NCBI GenBank assembly: GCA_020161435.1
Contig: JAIUNV010000006.1
Span: forward strand, 1 to 64,000
DNA from: Bacteroidota bacterium
GTDB lineage: Bacteria; Bacteroidota; Bacteroidia; Chitinophagales; Chitinophagaceae
DNA length: 64,000 bases
Direction of reading: 5' to 3'
The notes below the pieces were generated by a model. It did no database searches. It was not told where the DNA came from and was given only the letters and a program-made list of their open reading frames with translations. Made by a program: the position numbers and the translations under genes. Below, one piece after another: positions 56,947 through 64,000 of the stretch. Every line of letters begins with the position of its first letter. The stretch's first letter is position 1.

Positions 56947-58077
56947 ATGCAAACATCGGTATTGATAGTAGGGCAGGGCCTCTGCGGCACCTGGCTCAGC
57001 TTTTGGCTGCAGCAATTGGGTATTGATTGTGTAGTAATAGATGAAGAACGACCCAACACCAGCACCCGTGTGGCCAGTGGCGTTATCAACCCTGTAACCG
57101 GCCGCCGCATGACCCGCACCTGGATGGCCGATGAAGTGATTCCTTTTGCTGTAAAAGCCTATGAGGAACTGGGAAGGAAAATCACTGCGAAGTACGAAGT
57201 ACGAAGTTCGAGGGAGCGAACATTCTCTCCTGCACAAGAACAACAACAACCTGCCACTACCCTCATTCAACGTTGCGATATCATCGACTTTTTCAACAGC
57301 CCCGACAGGCGCAAAGACTTTGAAGAAAAAGCCAAACAGTATGCGGCCGAATACCTGCAATGGCCCGAAGATGAGGCGGCCATGCAACAACATTTTCGCT
57401 ACGAGTTGGGCTACGGCATTATTGCACCTGCCTATCAGGTAGACCTGCAAACCATGCTCGACGGCTGGCGGCAATACCTGCTGCAGCACCAGCAACTGCT
57501 GGCACAACGCTTTGATGCCAGCCAACTGCAACTGCTGCCCGACGGAGTACAGTACCAGGATATCCGTGCCGATAAGATTGTGTTTGCCGATGGCATTGCT
57601 GCAAATGCTGCAGGCTTTTTTCAGCTGCTACCCTTTGCCCTTAATAAAGGCGAAGCACTGATACTGAAAATAGATGGCTTGCCCAACAACCATATTTATA
57701 AAAAAGGAAACAGCCTTACGCCTTGGCGGGGCGGGTATTTTTGGGCCGGTAGTACCTACAACAATCATTATACCAACGACCAGCCCAGCGAAGCTTTTCG
57801 CCAGCAGATGGAAGCCTGGTTGCAGAGTGTATTGAAGCATCCTTTTACCGTGCTCGACCATGTGGCGGCTATTCGCCCGGCCACCGTGGAGCGGCGGCCT
57901 TTTGCCGGCTGGCATCCGCAGCACCCGCAGGTGGGCATCCTCAATGGTACGGGTACCAAAGGCGTAACACTCGCCCCCTATTTTGCTCAGCAGCTGGCGG
58001 CCAATATAGCGCAACAAACGCCATTGCTACCCGCTGTAGATGTAGCGAGATTTGCAAGGGTGCTGAGCAGGATGTAG
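56947..58077 (+). CDS. FAD-dependent oxidoreductase (DAO fold) with repeat-derived insert
   Basis: A 376-residue flavoprotein. The N-terminal dinucleotide-binding motif is VLIVGQGLCGTWLSFWLQQ with the acidic end VVIDE, followed by RVASGVINPVTGRRM. The C-terminal FAD contact is VGILNGTGTKGVTLAP. It is a D-amino-acid-oxidase-like enzyme of unknown substrate. Residues about 80-106 are poorly conserved-looking and partly encoded by a 7-base tandem repeat (57188-57208), consistent with an in-frame insertion. Confidence 0.85.
   Translation: MQTSVLIVGQGLCGTWLSFWLQQLGIDCVVIDEERPNTSTRVASGVINPVTGRRMTRTWMADEVIPFAVKAYEELGRKITAKYEVRSSRERTFSPAQEQQQPATTLIQRCDIIDFFNSPDRRKDFEEKAKQYAAEYLQWPEDEAAMQQHFRYELGYGIIAPAYQVDLQTMLDGWRQYLLQHQQLLAQRFDASQLQLLPDGVQYQDIRADKIVFADGIAANAAGFFQLLPFALNKGEALILKIDGLPNNHIYKKGNSLTPWRGGYFWAGSTYNNHYTNDQPSEAFRQQMEAWLQSVLKHPFTVLDHVAAIRPATVERRPFAGWHPQHPQVGILNGTGTKGVTLAPYFAQQLAANIAQQTPLLPAVDVARFARVLSRM
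57188..57208. repeat. 7-bp tandem repeat inside the oxidoreductase gene
   Basis: Three successive CGAAGTA/CGAAGTA/CGAAGTT units read in frame as part of the insert AKYEVRSSRER. The same kind of gaagtacgaagtac tandem is otherwise found in intergenic DNA of many Bacteroidota. Confidence 0.65.
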
Positions 58078-58199
58078 TTGGAATAATTATCTGCGTTGAA
58101 AACTAATCAGAGTTGCGGGAGTTATTGGCCGGCATGGCTTCGAGATTGGTAAATGTAGAAGGACTTTCAAGATTCAGAAAGCGGCTTCAATTTTGCTTA

Positions 58200-58321
58200 T
58201 CGGCTGGAGTCCTCTCCAGCCGACATGAGTTTGAGTTGTGCTTGCTTGCTTATCGGCTGGTGTCCCCACCAGCCGACGCAAGTTTGATTTCTGTTTATCG
58301 GCTGGAGTCCTCTCCAGCCGA
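58200..58321. repeat. Three REP palindromes upstream of the RAYT gene
   Basis: TCGGCTGG...CCAGCCGA palindromes with 8-base arms at 58200-58223, 58253-58276 and 58298-58321. The first and third have the same loop region (agtcctct), the second a compensated variant (tgtcccca) keeping pairing. They are spaced 53 and 45 bases apart. The neighbouring REP-associated transposase is the likely processor. Confidence 0.85.
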
Positions 58322-58388
58322 CTTCGTTATTTTGACTGTTATTTCTGTTTTTGAAATAACAAGCTTATATTAATGTCAAAGCTTTACC

Positions 58389-58928
58389 ATGCATTTGTTT
58401 TATAGCAGGCAGGGACAAATGGATGATTTCAACCTGTATTTCTACACGCAAACCATTCAAGGTTTTCAACCGCTCTTGGCACAGCCAATGATGCGGACCA
58501 TTGTACTTGATAGTTTGCGGCATTTGTGTAAGGAGCGATGGGTAACTATTTATGGATTTGTGCTGATGCCAAACCACATACACTTGCTGTGGCGCATGGA
58601 GGGAAATGAGCGGAAGGAATCTGCAGCGGCAAGTTTTAGCAAGTTTACCAGTCACCATTTCAAAAAGGCATTGGCAGAACAAGCACCGGCATTATTGGCA
58701 GCATTCTCATCAACAAAAAATGACAGGCAGTATCAGTTTTGGAAGCGGGATCCGTTGGCCATACCCATCACCAGTGAAGAGGCATTGCTGCAAAAGCTGC
58801 GCTATATTCATGACAACCCGGTGAGGGCTGGGCTTTGTGCTACGCCCGAAGCATATGCATGGAGCAGTGCAACCTATTATGCTACGGGTGAAGACAGATT
58901 TGGAATACTGACGAATGTGTATGGATAA
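58389..58928 (+). CDS. REP-associated tyrosine transposase (RAYT, Y1/HUH)
   Basis: A 179-residue single-strand transposase of the IS200-like superfamily. It has the HUH motif MPNHIHLLW (H63, H65), and the catalytic tyrosine is Y139 in LRYIHDNPVRAGL, the hallmark of RAYTs. RAYTs nick REP sequences and are thought to spread them, while the gene itself is single-copy and domesticated. Eight REP palindromes surround it (three upstream, five downstream), as expected for a REP/RAYT locus. ATG 58389 gives a full-length family member. Confidence 0.92.
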   Translation: MHLFYSRQGQMDDFNLYFYTQTIQGFQPLLAQPMMRTIVLDSLRHLCKERWVTIYGFVLMPNHIHLLWRMEGNERKESAAASFSKFTSHHFKKALAEQAPALLAAFSSTKNDRQYQFWKRDPLAIPITSEEALLQKLRYIHDNPVRAGLCATPEAYAWSSATYYATGEDRFGILTNVYG

Positions 58929-58934
58929 ACTGTT

Positions 58935-59211
58935 TCGGCCGGTGCCGACTCCGACCGATAAGGGCAGCGAATGCTCTCCGATATTTTATCGGCTGGAGTC
59001 CTCTCCAGCCGCAATGAGTTCAGTGTTTTAATCTGCAACAAGGGAATGTGAGGTAGTGTATCGGTCGGAGGGGACTCCGACCGATAAGGGCAGGTAAATG
59101 CTCTCCGATATTTTATCGGCTGGAGTCCTCTCCAGCCGCAATGAGTTCAGTGTTTTAATCTGCAACAAGGTAATGTGAGGTAGCGTTTCGGTCGGAGAGG
59201 ACTCCGACCGA
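58935..59211. repeat. Five REP palindromes and a tandem 127-bp duplication
   Basis: Two palindrome types alternate: TCGGTCGG/CCGACCGA type at 58935-58958 (with a degenerate left arm), 59061-59084 and 59188-59211; TCGGCTGG/CCAGCCG type at 58989-59011 and 59116-59138. Type-to-type distance repeats at 126-127 bases because the block from one CCGACCGA to the next is duplicated in tandem with few differences. Confidence 0.85.
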
Positions 59212-59383
59212 TAAGGAAAAAGAATATTGTGTCGGTGTCACCAGTGTTAGAGTTAAACACTAAAATTTCATTTCCCTTATAAGACATCCACTTGAGGTCA
59301 TCTTCAGACAGTCTGTAAGTCCTGCTACAGGATGTCAATAAAGAAAAGGTCAGTAATGCTATGATAAATTTCGGAGTGGTCAT
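59147..59383 (-). pseudogene. Lipoprotein gene truncated by the REP array
   Basis: Starts at ATG 59383 with a lipoprotein signal (IIALLTFSLLTSCSRTYR, lipobox LLTSC). It continues for about 55 residues (LSEDDLKWMSYKGNEIL, FNSNTGDTDTIF). The reading frame then runs into the REP palindrome at 59188-59211, so the last 20 or so residues (GRSPLRPKRYLTLPCC) are repeat-encoded. This looks like the 5' end of a lipoprotein gene whose 3' part was lost to or replaced by the REP array. A short lipoprotein that simply ends here cannot be excluded. Confidence 0.55.
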
Positions 59384-59396
59384 TTAATATAGCACA

Positions 59397-59590
59397 CAAC
59401 GGTTCGGGGCTTTGCGAGGGAGAGGATTAGAAAGCACAAACTTTCAATTTAGCACCAACGTAGCAAAACCATTTTTTTATTTGCTAATTCACACTTTTCA
59501 AGCAAATAAAAAATGGTTTTTGCGGAATAGAAGCACAAAAGTTGAATTTAGCACTTAACCCGCTCTCTTGCAAAACCCTTGTTAGTGGCT
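59397..59590. repeat. Large imperfect palindrome at the left end of the efflux module
   Basis: A roughly 190-base structure. The outer arms (ggggctttgcgagggagagg from 59407, and ccgctctcttgcaaaaccct ending 59578) match at about 15 of 20 positions. The inner arms (gcaaaaccattttttt-atttgct at 59463-59484 and its complement at 59500-59523) are nearly perfect. A related but shorter element lies at 63804-63893. The shape resembles a recombination-site or MITE-like element. Confidence 0.65.
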
Positions 59591-59716
59591 GTGGCTTTTT
59601 GTTTACTCTTTATTTGATACATTTATCTGTAAATCAAAAGATTAAAAAACTTTTGCATTTTCTCGAAATGTTAATTTTTCCAGAAAATATTTTCAGGATA
59701 AAAATATTCTTTGCTT

Positions 59717-59734
59717 TTGTTGTCGTAACAACAA
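59717..59734. promoter_or_regulatory. Candidate MarR operator
   Basis: TTGTTG-tcgtaa-CAACAA, a perfect inverted repeat with 6-base arms and 6-base spacer, ends six bases before the MarR start codon. This is a usual position for autorepression by a MarR dimer. Confidence 0.4.
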
Positions 59735-59740
59735 TTGTTT

Positions 59741-60133
59741 ATGCAATCAATTTTAGAATATCAGGATTTTTACAATCTGCTTACGGGCAGGACACCACAG
59801 GCATTTAATCGTGTTTTGAATAAGAATTTCAGACAGAACGGAGTAGAATTAACCAAGGAACAATGGTCTTTTTTGGCTGTTTTGTGGGAAAATGACGGTT
59901 GCTCGCAACAGTATTTGGCAGATAAGAGCTTTCGGGACAGACCAAGCGTAACCCGTTTGATTGACAATATGGAAAAAGACGGTTTGGTCGACCGGAAACC
60001 CGATGTAAATGACAGGAGGTCTAATTTGATTTTTCTGTCAAAAAAAGGAAAGCAAATACAGGAAAAAGTTATGAATCTTGTCAATGCTACCGTCGAAGAA
60101 TCCATAAAAGGAATCAGTGTAGAAATTAAGTGA
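59741..60133 (+). CDS. MarR family transcriptional regulator
   Basis: A 130-residue winged-helix repressor, start ATG 59741 (MQSILEYQDFYNLLTGR). The recognition helix region SQQYLADKSFRDRPSVTRLIDNM and the wing VDRKPDVNDRRSNLIFLSKKG with the DxRS motif are typical. It precedes tolC/hlyD/permease genes on the same strand with a 46-base gap and probably represses them until a small toxic ligand is bound. Base composition is A+T-richer than most of the window. Confidence 0.92.
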   Translation: MQSILEYQDFYNLLTGRTPQAFNRVLNKNFRQNGVELTKEQWSFLAVLWENDGCSQQYLADKSFRDRPSVTRLIDNMEKDGLVDRKPDVNDRRSNLIFLSKKGKQIQEKVMNLVNATVEESIKGISVEIK

Positions 60134-60179
60134 CAGTAAAAGAAGTGTTTCATAAAATATATCAAAATTTAGAGGTAAA

Positions 60180-61562
60180 ATGAGAATTAAAAAGTTACTG
60201 CCTATACTTGCCTGCCTTTTGGCTTTTGAAGGAAAGGCTCAAATTGATGTGAGCCCGTCTTTGCAGGAAGCAATTCAGAAAGCAATCGACAAAAACGCTT
60301 CTATCCGAAACAAAGATTTGGAAGTGGAAAAAATCAGTACGGAAAAGAAAAGTGTTTGGAACAAATACATTCCGAAAGTAGAAGGTTCGGCAAATTATAT
60401 GTATTTCGATACGAAAATAACGCTCGATTTACCGACAGGAAACATTCCGGTTATCAATCAGCCGGTTTTTGACGGAAAGCAATCGTTTGACAGTTACGGA
60501 AACTTATTGATGGGTAGCCTGATGGCAAAAACGGTTTTGTTTAGTGGTTTTCAGATTGAAAACGGAGCAAAGGCTTTGGAGCAAAAACGAATCGGAACGG
60601 CTTATCTTTCCGAGGCTGAAAAAGAAAGTTTAATTAAAGAAGTGATTCATTCGTTTGACCAAGTACACTTGTTGAACGAAGTCGAAAAATTGCTGATTGA
60701 CAGCGAAAAACGATTGGCTACCGAAGCCAAAAGAGTAGAAAGGGCTATCGAAGAAGGACTTGCCATTCCGTATGACAGGGACAAAATCAAATTGGCAAAT
60801 CTCGAATTACAATCCAAAAAGATAGAAATGGAAGGAAAACGAAAAGTCCTTTACCAAAAAATAAATTACCTCACGGGATATTCCGAAAACCAAATCAAAG
60901 AAGTAGAATATTTACTTGTTCCTTATGTGATTTCGGAAGATTTATCGGTTGAAAACAAACAAGAGCTAAAAGCCTTGGAATCATTCAAGAAGGCTTCCGA
61001 TTATATGGTCAAGAAAGAAAAAGGGAGCTATCTTCCTGTTTTGGGAGCATTCGGAGGTGTTACTTATACGAGCCTTTTTGACGCTACGATGATTACACCT
61101 GAAATTCCAATGGTCAATTCCCGACTTTACGGAAGAATGAACGAATTTACGATGAGTCCGAATTTGATGGTAGGACTTTCGATGAAATGGGAAATTTTCA
61201 GCGGATTTGAACGTAAGCACAAAATCCACGAAGCCAAGATAAATGCGGAACAGGTGCAAAATCAATTAGACGATACCAAGGAGAAATTTGCTTTGCTTTT
61301 GGAAAATAACCTGGCGAATTACAGGATTCAGAATCAGAAATACCAAATCGGTCTGGAGCAGGAAAAAGTAGCTTCAAACAATCTGAATATGGCTGTAAGG
61401 CAATATCAGGAAGGGCTTATCAACATTTCCGAAAGATTGGAAGCGGAGAACAATTTGTTTAAAGCATCAGCCAATAAAATTCAGATTTTAGTAGAGCAAA
61501 GGCTGTCCGCTTTAGAAACACTTTCCGTAACAGGAGAATTAACCAAAACTATTTTAAACTAA
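60180..61562 (+). CDS. TolC-family outer-membrane efflux protein
   Basis: A 460-residue protein with a signal peptide (LLPILACLLAFEGKAQ) and two long alpha-helical hairpin halves typical of TolC: LQEAIQKAIDKNASIRNKDL, KRVERAIEEGLAIPYDRDKI and QYQEGLINISERLEAENNL. It forms the outer-membrane channel for the adjacent HlyD-type adaptor and ABC permease. It starts 46 bases after marR and ends 13 bases before hlyD. Confidence 0.92.
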   Translation: MRIKKLLPILACLLAFEGKAQIDVSPSLQEAIQKAIDKNASIRNKDLEVEKISTEKKSVWNKYIPKVEGSANYMYFDTKITLDLPTGNIPVINQPVFDGKQSFDSYGNLLMGSLMAKTVLFSGFQIENGAKALEQKRIGTAYLSEAEKESLIKEVIHSFDQVHLLNEVEKLLIDSEKRLATEAKRVERAIEEGLAIPYDRDKIKLANLELQSKKIEMEGKRKVLYQKINYLTGYSENQIKEVEYLLVPYVISEDLSVENKQELKALESFKKASDYMVKKEKGSYLPVLGAFGGVTYTSLFDATMITPEIPMVNSRLYGRMNEFTMSPNLMVGLSMKWEIFSGFERKHKIHEAKINAEQVQNQLDDTKEKFALLLENNLANYRIQNQKYQIGLEQEKVASNNLNMAVRQYQEGLINISERLEAENNLFKASANKIQILVEQRLSALETLSVTGELTKTILN

Positions 61563-61575
61563 CTTATTAAAAGTG

Positions 61576-62526
61576 ATGAAAAAGATATATTTATTATTAG
61601 TTGTAGTGATTTCCGCTGTCGGTTGTGGTAAGCCGAAAGCCGAGGTTATTCAGGGAAAAATCGAAAGGGAGCAAATCGGAATCGTATCGAAAATTCCGGG
61701 AAAAATCATTGAAATCCGTATTCAGGAAGGAGATTTTGTAAGGAAAGGTGATACGCTTGCTATTTTGGACATTCCTGAAGTCGATGCCAAAAAAAGTCAG
61801 GCTGAAGGAGCGGTTCAGTCGGCAAAAGCCCAATATGATATGACTTTGAAAGGAGCTACGGACAATCAGCTCAAACAGCTAGAAGCCAAACAAAAAGCAT
61901 TGAAAGAACAGTACGAACTGGCTCAAAAATCCATTAACCGATTGTCAAATATGCTTAAAGATTCGTTGGTTTCCCAACAGATGTATGATGAGGCTTTCGC
62001 TAAATATCAGGGGGCTCAATCGCAGTATCTGGCTGTTCAGGCTGAAATTTCGGACGTGAAATACGGAGCGAGAATCGAACAGCAAAAAATGGCTTTTGGA
62101 CAACAGGAAAGAGCTTTGGGAGCTTTGCAGGAGGTTTCGGTTGCGGATTCCGAGCGGTATATCATTGCTCCACAGGATATGACGGTAGAGTCCATTACGC
62201 TTAAAGCAGGGGAGCTGGCACTTCCCGGTTATACCTTGATTAGCGGAACGATTTCGGAATCGACTTATTTCCGTTTTACGATTCCCGAAAGCCGACTTTC
62301 AAAGGTTCAGAAAGGACAGGAAGTAACCGTCAATATAGTCTATAACAAAAGTCAGGTTAAGGGAAAAATAACTTCGGTTAAGGCTTTGGGAGCTTATGCA
62401 AACATCGCAACGGCTTATCCCGATTATGAAATTCAGGAGAGTCTTTTTGAGATAAAAATCAGTCCGATTGATGTAGAACAAGCTAAAGATTTGTTTAAGA
62501 AAACTACGGTTACTTTAGAATTGTAA
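61576..62526 (+). CDS. HlyD-family membrane-fusion lipoprotein
   Basis: A 316-residue periplasmic adaptor, start ATG 61576. The N-terminus (LLLVVVISAVGCGKPK) has a lipobox. A biotinyl-lipoyl-like half is split around a coiled coil: GKIIEIRIQEGDFVRKGDTL, then QLKQLEAKQKALKEQYELAQ, then RYIIAPQDMTVESITLKAGE and a C-terminal beta-barrel (YFRFTIPESRLSKVQKGQEV). It bridges the inner-membrane permease and TolC. It lies 9 bases before the permease gene. Confidence 0.9.
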   Translation: MKKIYLLLVVVISAVGCGKPKAEVIQGKIEREQIGIVSKIPGKIIEIRIQEGDFVRKGDTLAILDIPEVDAKKSQAEGAVQSAKAQYDMTLKGATDNQLKQLEAKQKALKEQYELAQKSINRLSNMLKDSLVSQQMYDEAFAKYQGAQSQYLAVQAEISDVKYGARIEQQKMAFGQQERALGALQEVSVADSERYIIAPQDMTVESITLKAGELALPGYTLISGTISESTYFRFTIPESRLSKVQKGQEVTVNIVYNKSQVKGKITSVKALGAYANIATAYPDYEIQESLFEIKISPIDVEQAKDLFKKTTVTLEL

Positions 62527-62535
62527 TAAGAAATT

Positions 62536-63696
62536 ATGAAAAACTTTTTTTCGCTTATAAAAAGAGAATTCCGTTTGTTTTGGGATAACAGTGTGCTTCG
62601 GTTGCTTTTTATTGGGGCTCCGATTATGTACGGAATACTTTTAGGCTTTGTTTATCAGAAAGGTAAAGTTACCGATTTGCCTGTTGTGGTGGTTGATGAA
62701 GACCAAAGTCAGATGAGCCGAAAAGCTATTGAAATGATGAATGACAACGAGGTTCTGAATGTGGCTTTTATCCGATACGACCAAAACGATTTGGCTAAAA
62801 TCGTAGCTGAAAACGATAACATTCCTGCGGTTGTGATTATTCCGAAAGATTTTGAGAAACAGGTAATGACCAAAAAATATCCCGAAGTGCTTACGATTGT
62901 GAATACTTCGAATGTTTTGACTGCCAATTATGCTTCGACAGCCATTCAGGTTTGTTTGGGAACATTCAAAGCGGGAGTTCAGATTGAAGCCCTCAAAAAA
63001 CAGGGAATGCCCGAAAGTGTGGCTATGTCGCAATATGAGCCGTTCAAAACCACGTTTATCAAAAAATACAACCGAAGCACGAACTATATGTACTTTTTGT
63101 GGCCCGGCATTTTGGCTACGGTTTTGCAACAGGTTTTGCTGTTAGGCTTGGCTGTGTCGTTTGCCTCGGAATACGAAAACGGAACGTTCAGAACTTTGGT
63201 TTCGGAAAACAAATCCCTACTCAAAATAATGGCAATTAAGATAATTCCGTATCTGATAATGAGCTTCGGTATTTGGATCTTGTATTATCTGTTTACGTTT
63301 TGGTTCAGGATTCCGTTTTATGAAAATCTAGGTGCTTTGACCTTTGTAGCGGGAATTTTCGTGTTGTCGGTATGTTTTATCGGGATATTGGTAAGCATAC
63401 TGATTCCGAGTCAGCTCAAAGCAACCGAAATCCTGATGGTTATAGCCACTCCGAGCTTTATTTTGAGCGGATTTACGTGGCCGCTTTCGCAAATGCCCGA
63501 TTGGGTTGTGGCTGTTGCAAATGTGATTCCGCTTACGCATTTCTTACAGGCATTCAGAATTTTGCTGATAGAAGAAGGAACGTTGTCCCAATGTTCGGGC
63601 GCAATTTGGGCTATGATTTGGATTGGGCTTGTTTGTGCGGTTTTGTCTTATGTGGCTTTGTATTTTAAAAAGAGAAAGGTATTGAAACAAGGTTGA
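62536..63696 (+). CDS. ABC-2 type transporter permease
   Basis: A 386-residue YhhJ/YbhR-like permease. An N-terminal helix (VLRLLFIGAPIMYGILLG) is followed by a large periplasmic domain (DLPVVVVDEDQSQMSRKAIE) and five or six C-terminal helices with FASEYENGTFRTLV and SQLKATEILMVIATPSFILSG-type sequence. In most organisms such permeases work with an ABC ATPase and often a second permease. Neither is present in this window after it; the DNA soon reaches a repeat and an apparent insertion-sequence end. Confidence 0.88.
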   Translation: MKNFFSLIKREFRLFWDNSVLRLLFIGAPIMYGILLGFVYQKGKVTDLPVVVVDEDQSQMSRKAIEMMNDNEVLNVAFIRYDQNDLAKIVAENDNIPAVVIIPKDFEKQVMTKKYPEVLTIVNTSNVLTANYASTAIQVCLGTFKAGVQIEALKKQGMPESVAMSQYEPFKTTFIKKYNRSTNYMYFLWPGILATVLQQVLLLGLAVSFASEYENGTFRTLVSENKSLLKIMAIKIIPYLIMSFGIWILYYLFTFWFRIPFYENLGALTFVAGIFVLSVCFIGILVSILIPSQLKATEILMVIATPSFILSGFTWPLSQMPDWVVAVANVIPLTHFLQAFRILLIEEGTLSQCSGAIWAMIWIGLVCAVLSYVALYFKKRKVLKQG

Positions 63697-63803
63697 ATTT
63701 TGTACTGCAAAAAAATCCTGTGTGGTAGATTTTTATTATTTTTTTCTGTGTCAGGTTGTTATTTTTCAGCCGTTTAATTTCAGGGGTACGGTTGTTCTGC
63801 CAT

Positions 63804-63893
63804 TGCCACTAACGGTTTCGGGCTTTGCGTTCGGGCGGGTTTCGGAGCACAGAACTGTCTGCCAGCACTACACTTGAATAGAAGCATGACCCG
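63804..63893. repeat. Second palindromic element, right boundary of the efflux module
   Basis: Begins ccactaacggtttcgggc, matching in order the left-arm start of the element at 59397 (caacggttcggggctttgcg), and shares gaatagaagca with its interior (59524-59534). A complementary right arm would begin at acccg near 63889, but the sequence changes at 63891-63893 into a likely insertion-sequence end, so the element seems interrupted. Confidence 0.55.
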
Positions 63894-64000
63894 TCCTGAA
63901 AAAAGTTGACTGTGTTATTGCATAAATCCTGCTATAGGTTGATGAAGATAAAACATCCTGAATATGGTTGATTAAAAAGGTTGCTTGTGTTGTGTGGCCC
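63891..64000. mobile_element. Possible end of an insertion sequence at window edge
   Basis: From about 63892 the sequence cgtcctgaaaaaagttgac resembles terminal sequences I associate with IS elements of Bacteroidota. It interrupts the palindromic element. No transposase frame lies inside the remaining bases, so this is only a boundary guess. Confidence 0.3.

Noticed and set aside
58113..58373. 86-codon frame through the upstream REPs
   Set aside because: Made of repeat translations (SPPAD, SSPAD), not a conserved protein.
58200..59211. CRISPR array
   Set aside because: Repeats are palindromes at uneven spacing with two types, partly in tandem duplication, and no cas genes are present.
59542..59808. 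88-codon hydrophobic frame before marR
   Set aside because: It starts inside the palindromic element and overlaps the marR start in another frame. Its hydrophobicity reflects A+T-rich sequence.

Overview
The window looks like a chromosomal segment of a Bacteroidota bacterium, most likely of the Chitinophagaceae or a close relative. The evidence is two outer-membrane receptors with N-terminal carboxypeptidase-regulatory-like domains, secreted proteins with type IX secretion (T9SS) C-terminal sorting domains, a GldA-like ATPase, an agmatine deiminase/N-carbamoylputrescine amidase pair, few Shine-Dalgarno sites, and several promoters of the Bacteroidota type (TTTG or TTG, 19-21 bases, TAnnTTTG). 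The exact genus cannot be fixed from the sequence alone.

Layout. 1-7 kb: a CBS protein, a TonB-dependent receptor with a trailing run of small membrane/regulator genes, a beta-barrel protein and endonuclease III. 7-16 kb: core metabolism (FtsB/DivIC-like protein, enolase, GldA-like ATPase, MHS transporter divergent from acetyl-CoA synthetase, AlkB-like monooxygenase). 16-23 kb: a two-gene secreted-protein operon with a giant T9SS cargo, then an isolated atpA with its own promoter and terminator. 24-27.6 kb: a five-gene cytoplasmic cassette (DUF2589 protein, two unknowns, papain-like C1 peptidase, chagasin-like inhibitor), the most interesting candidate for an undescribed system. 27.6-34.5 kb: envelope proteins, a fused beta-oxidation enzyme and PdxH. 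34.5-41.6 kb: a minus-strand envelope/glycosylation cluster. 41.7-45 kb: metG, a mosaic of intergenic repeats, and an antitoxin with a nonsense-mutated toxin. 45-50.7 kb: secreted amidase, acyltransferase, and the AguA/AguB putrescine pathway. 50.8-55.1 kb: outer-membrane receptor, ECF sigma factor, putative anti-sigma and Spy-like sensor. 55.3-58 kb: an S74-type surface protein and an FAD oxidoreductase. 58-59.2 kb: a RAYT transposase in a cluster of eight REP palindromes. 59.4-63.9 kb: an A+T-richer efflux module (MarR, TolC, HlyD, ABC-2 permease) bounded by two related palindromic elements, with a probable insertion-sequence end at the right edge.

A theme of the window is repeat traffic. 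Palindromic and short tandem repeats fill intergenic spaces, sit in frame inside metG and inside an oxidoreductase gene, and cut off a lipoprotein gene. Gene starts were re-chosen where the longest open frame began with a rare start codon or extended across a repeat. Functional calls rest on motif recognition by eye; no database search was run.
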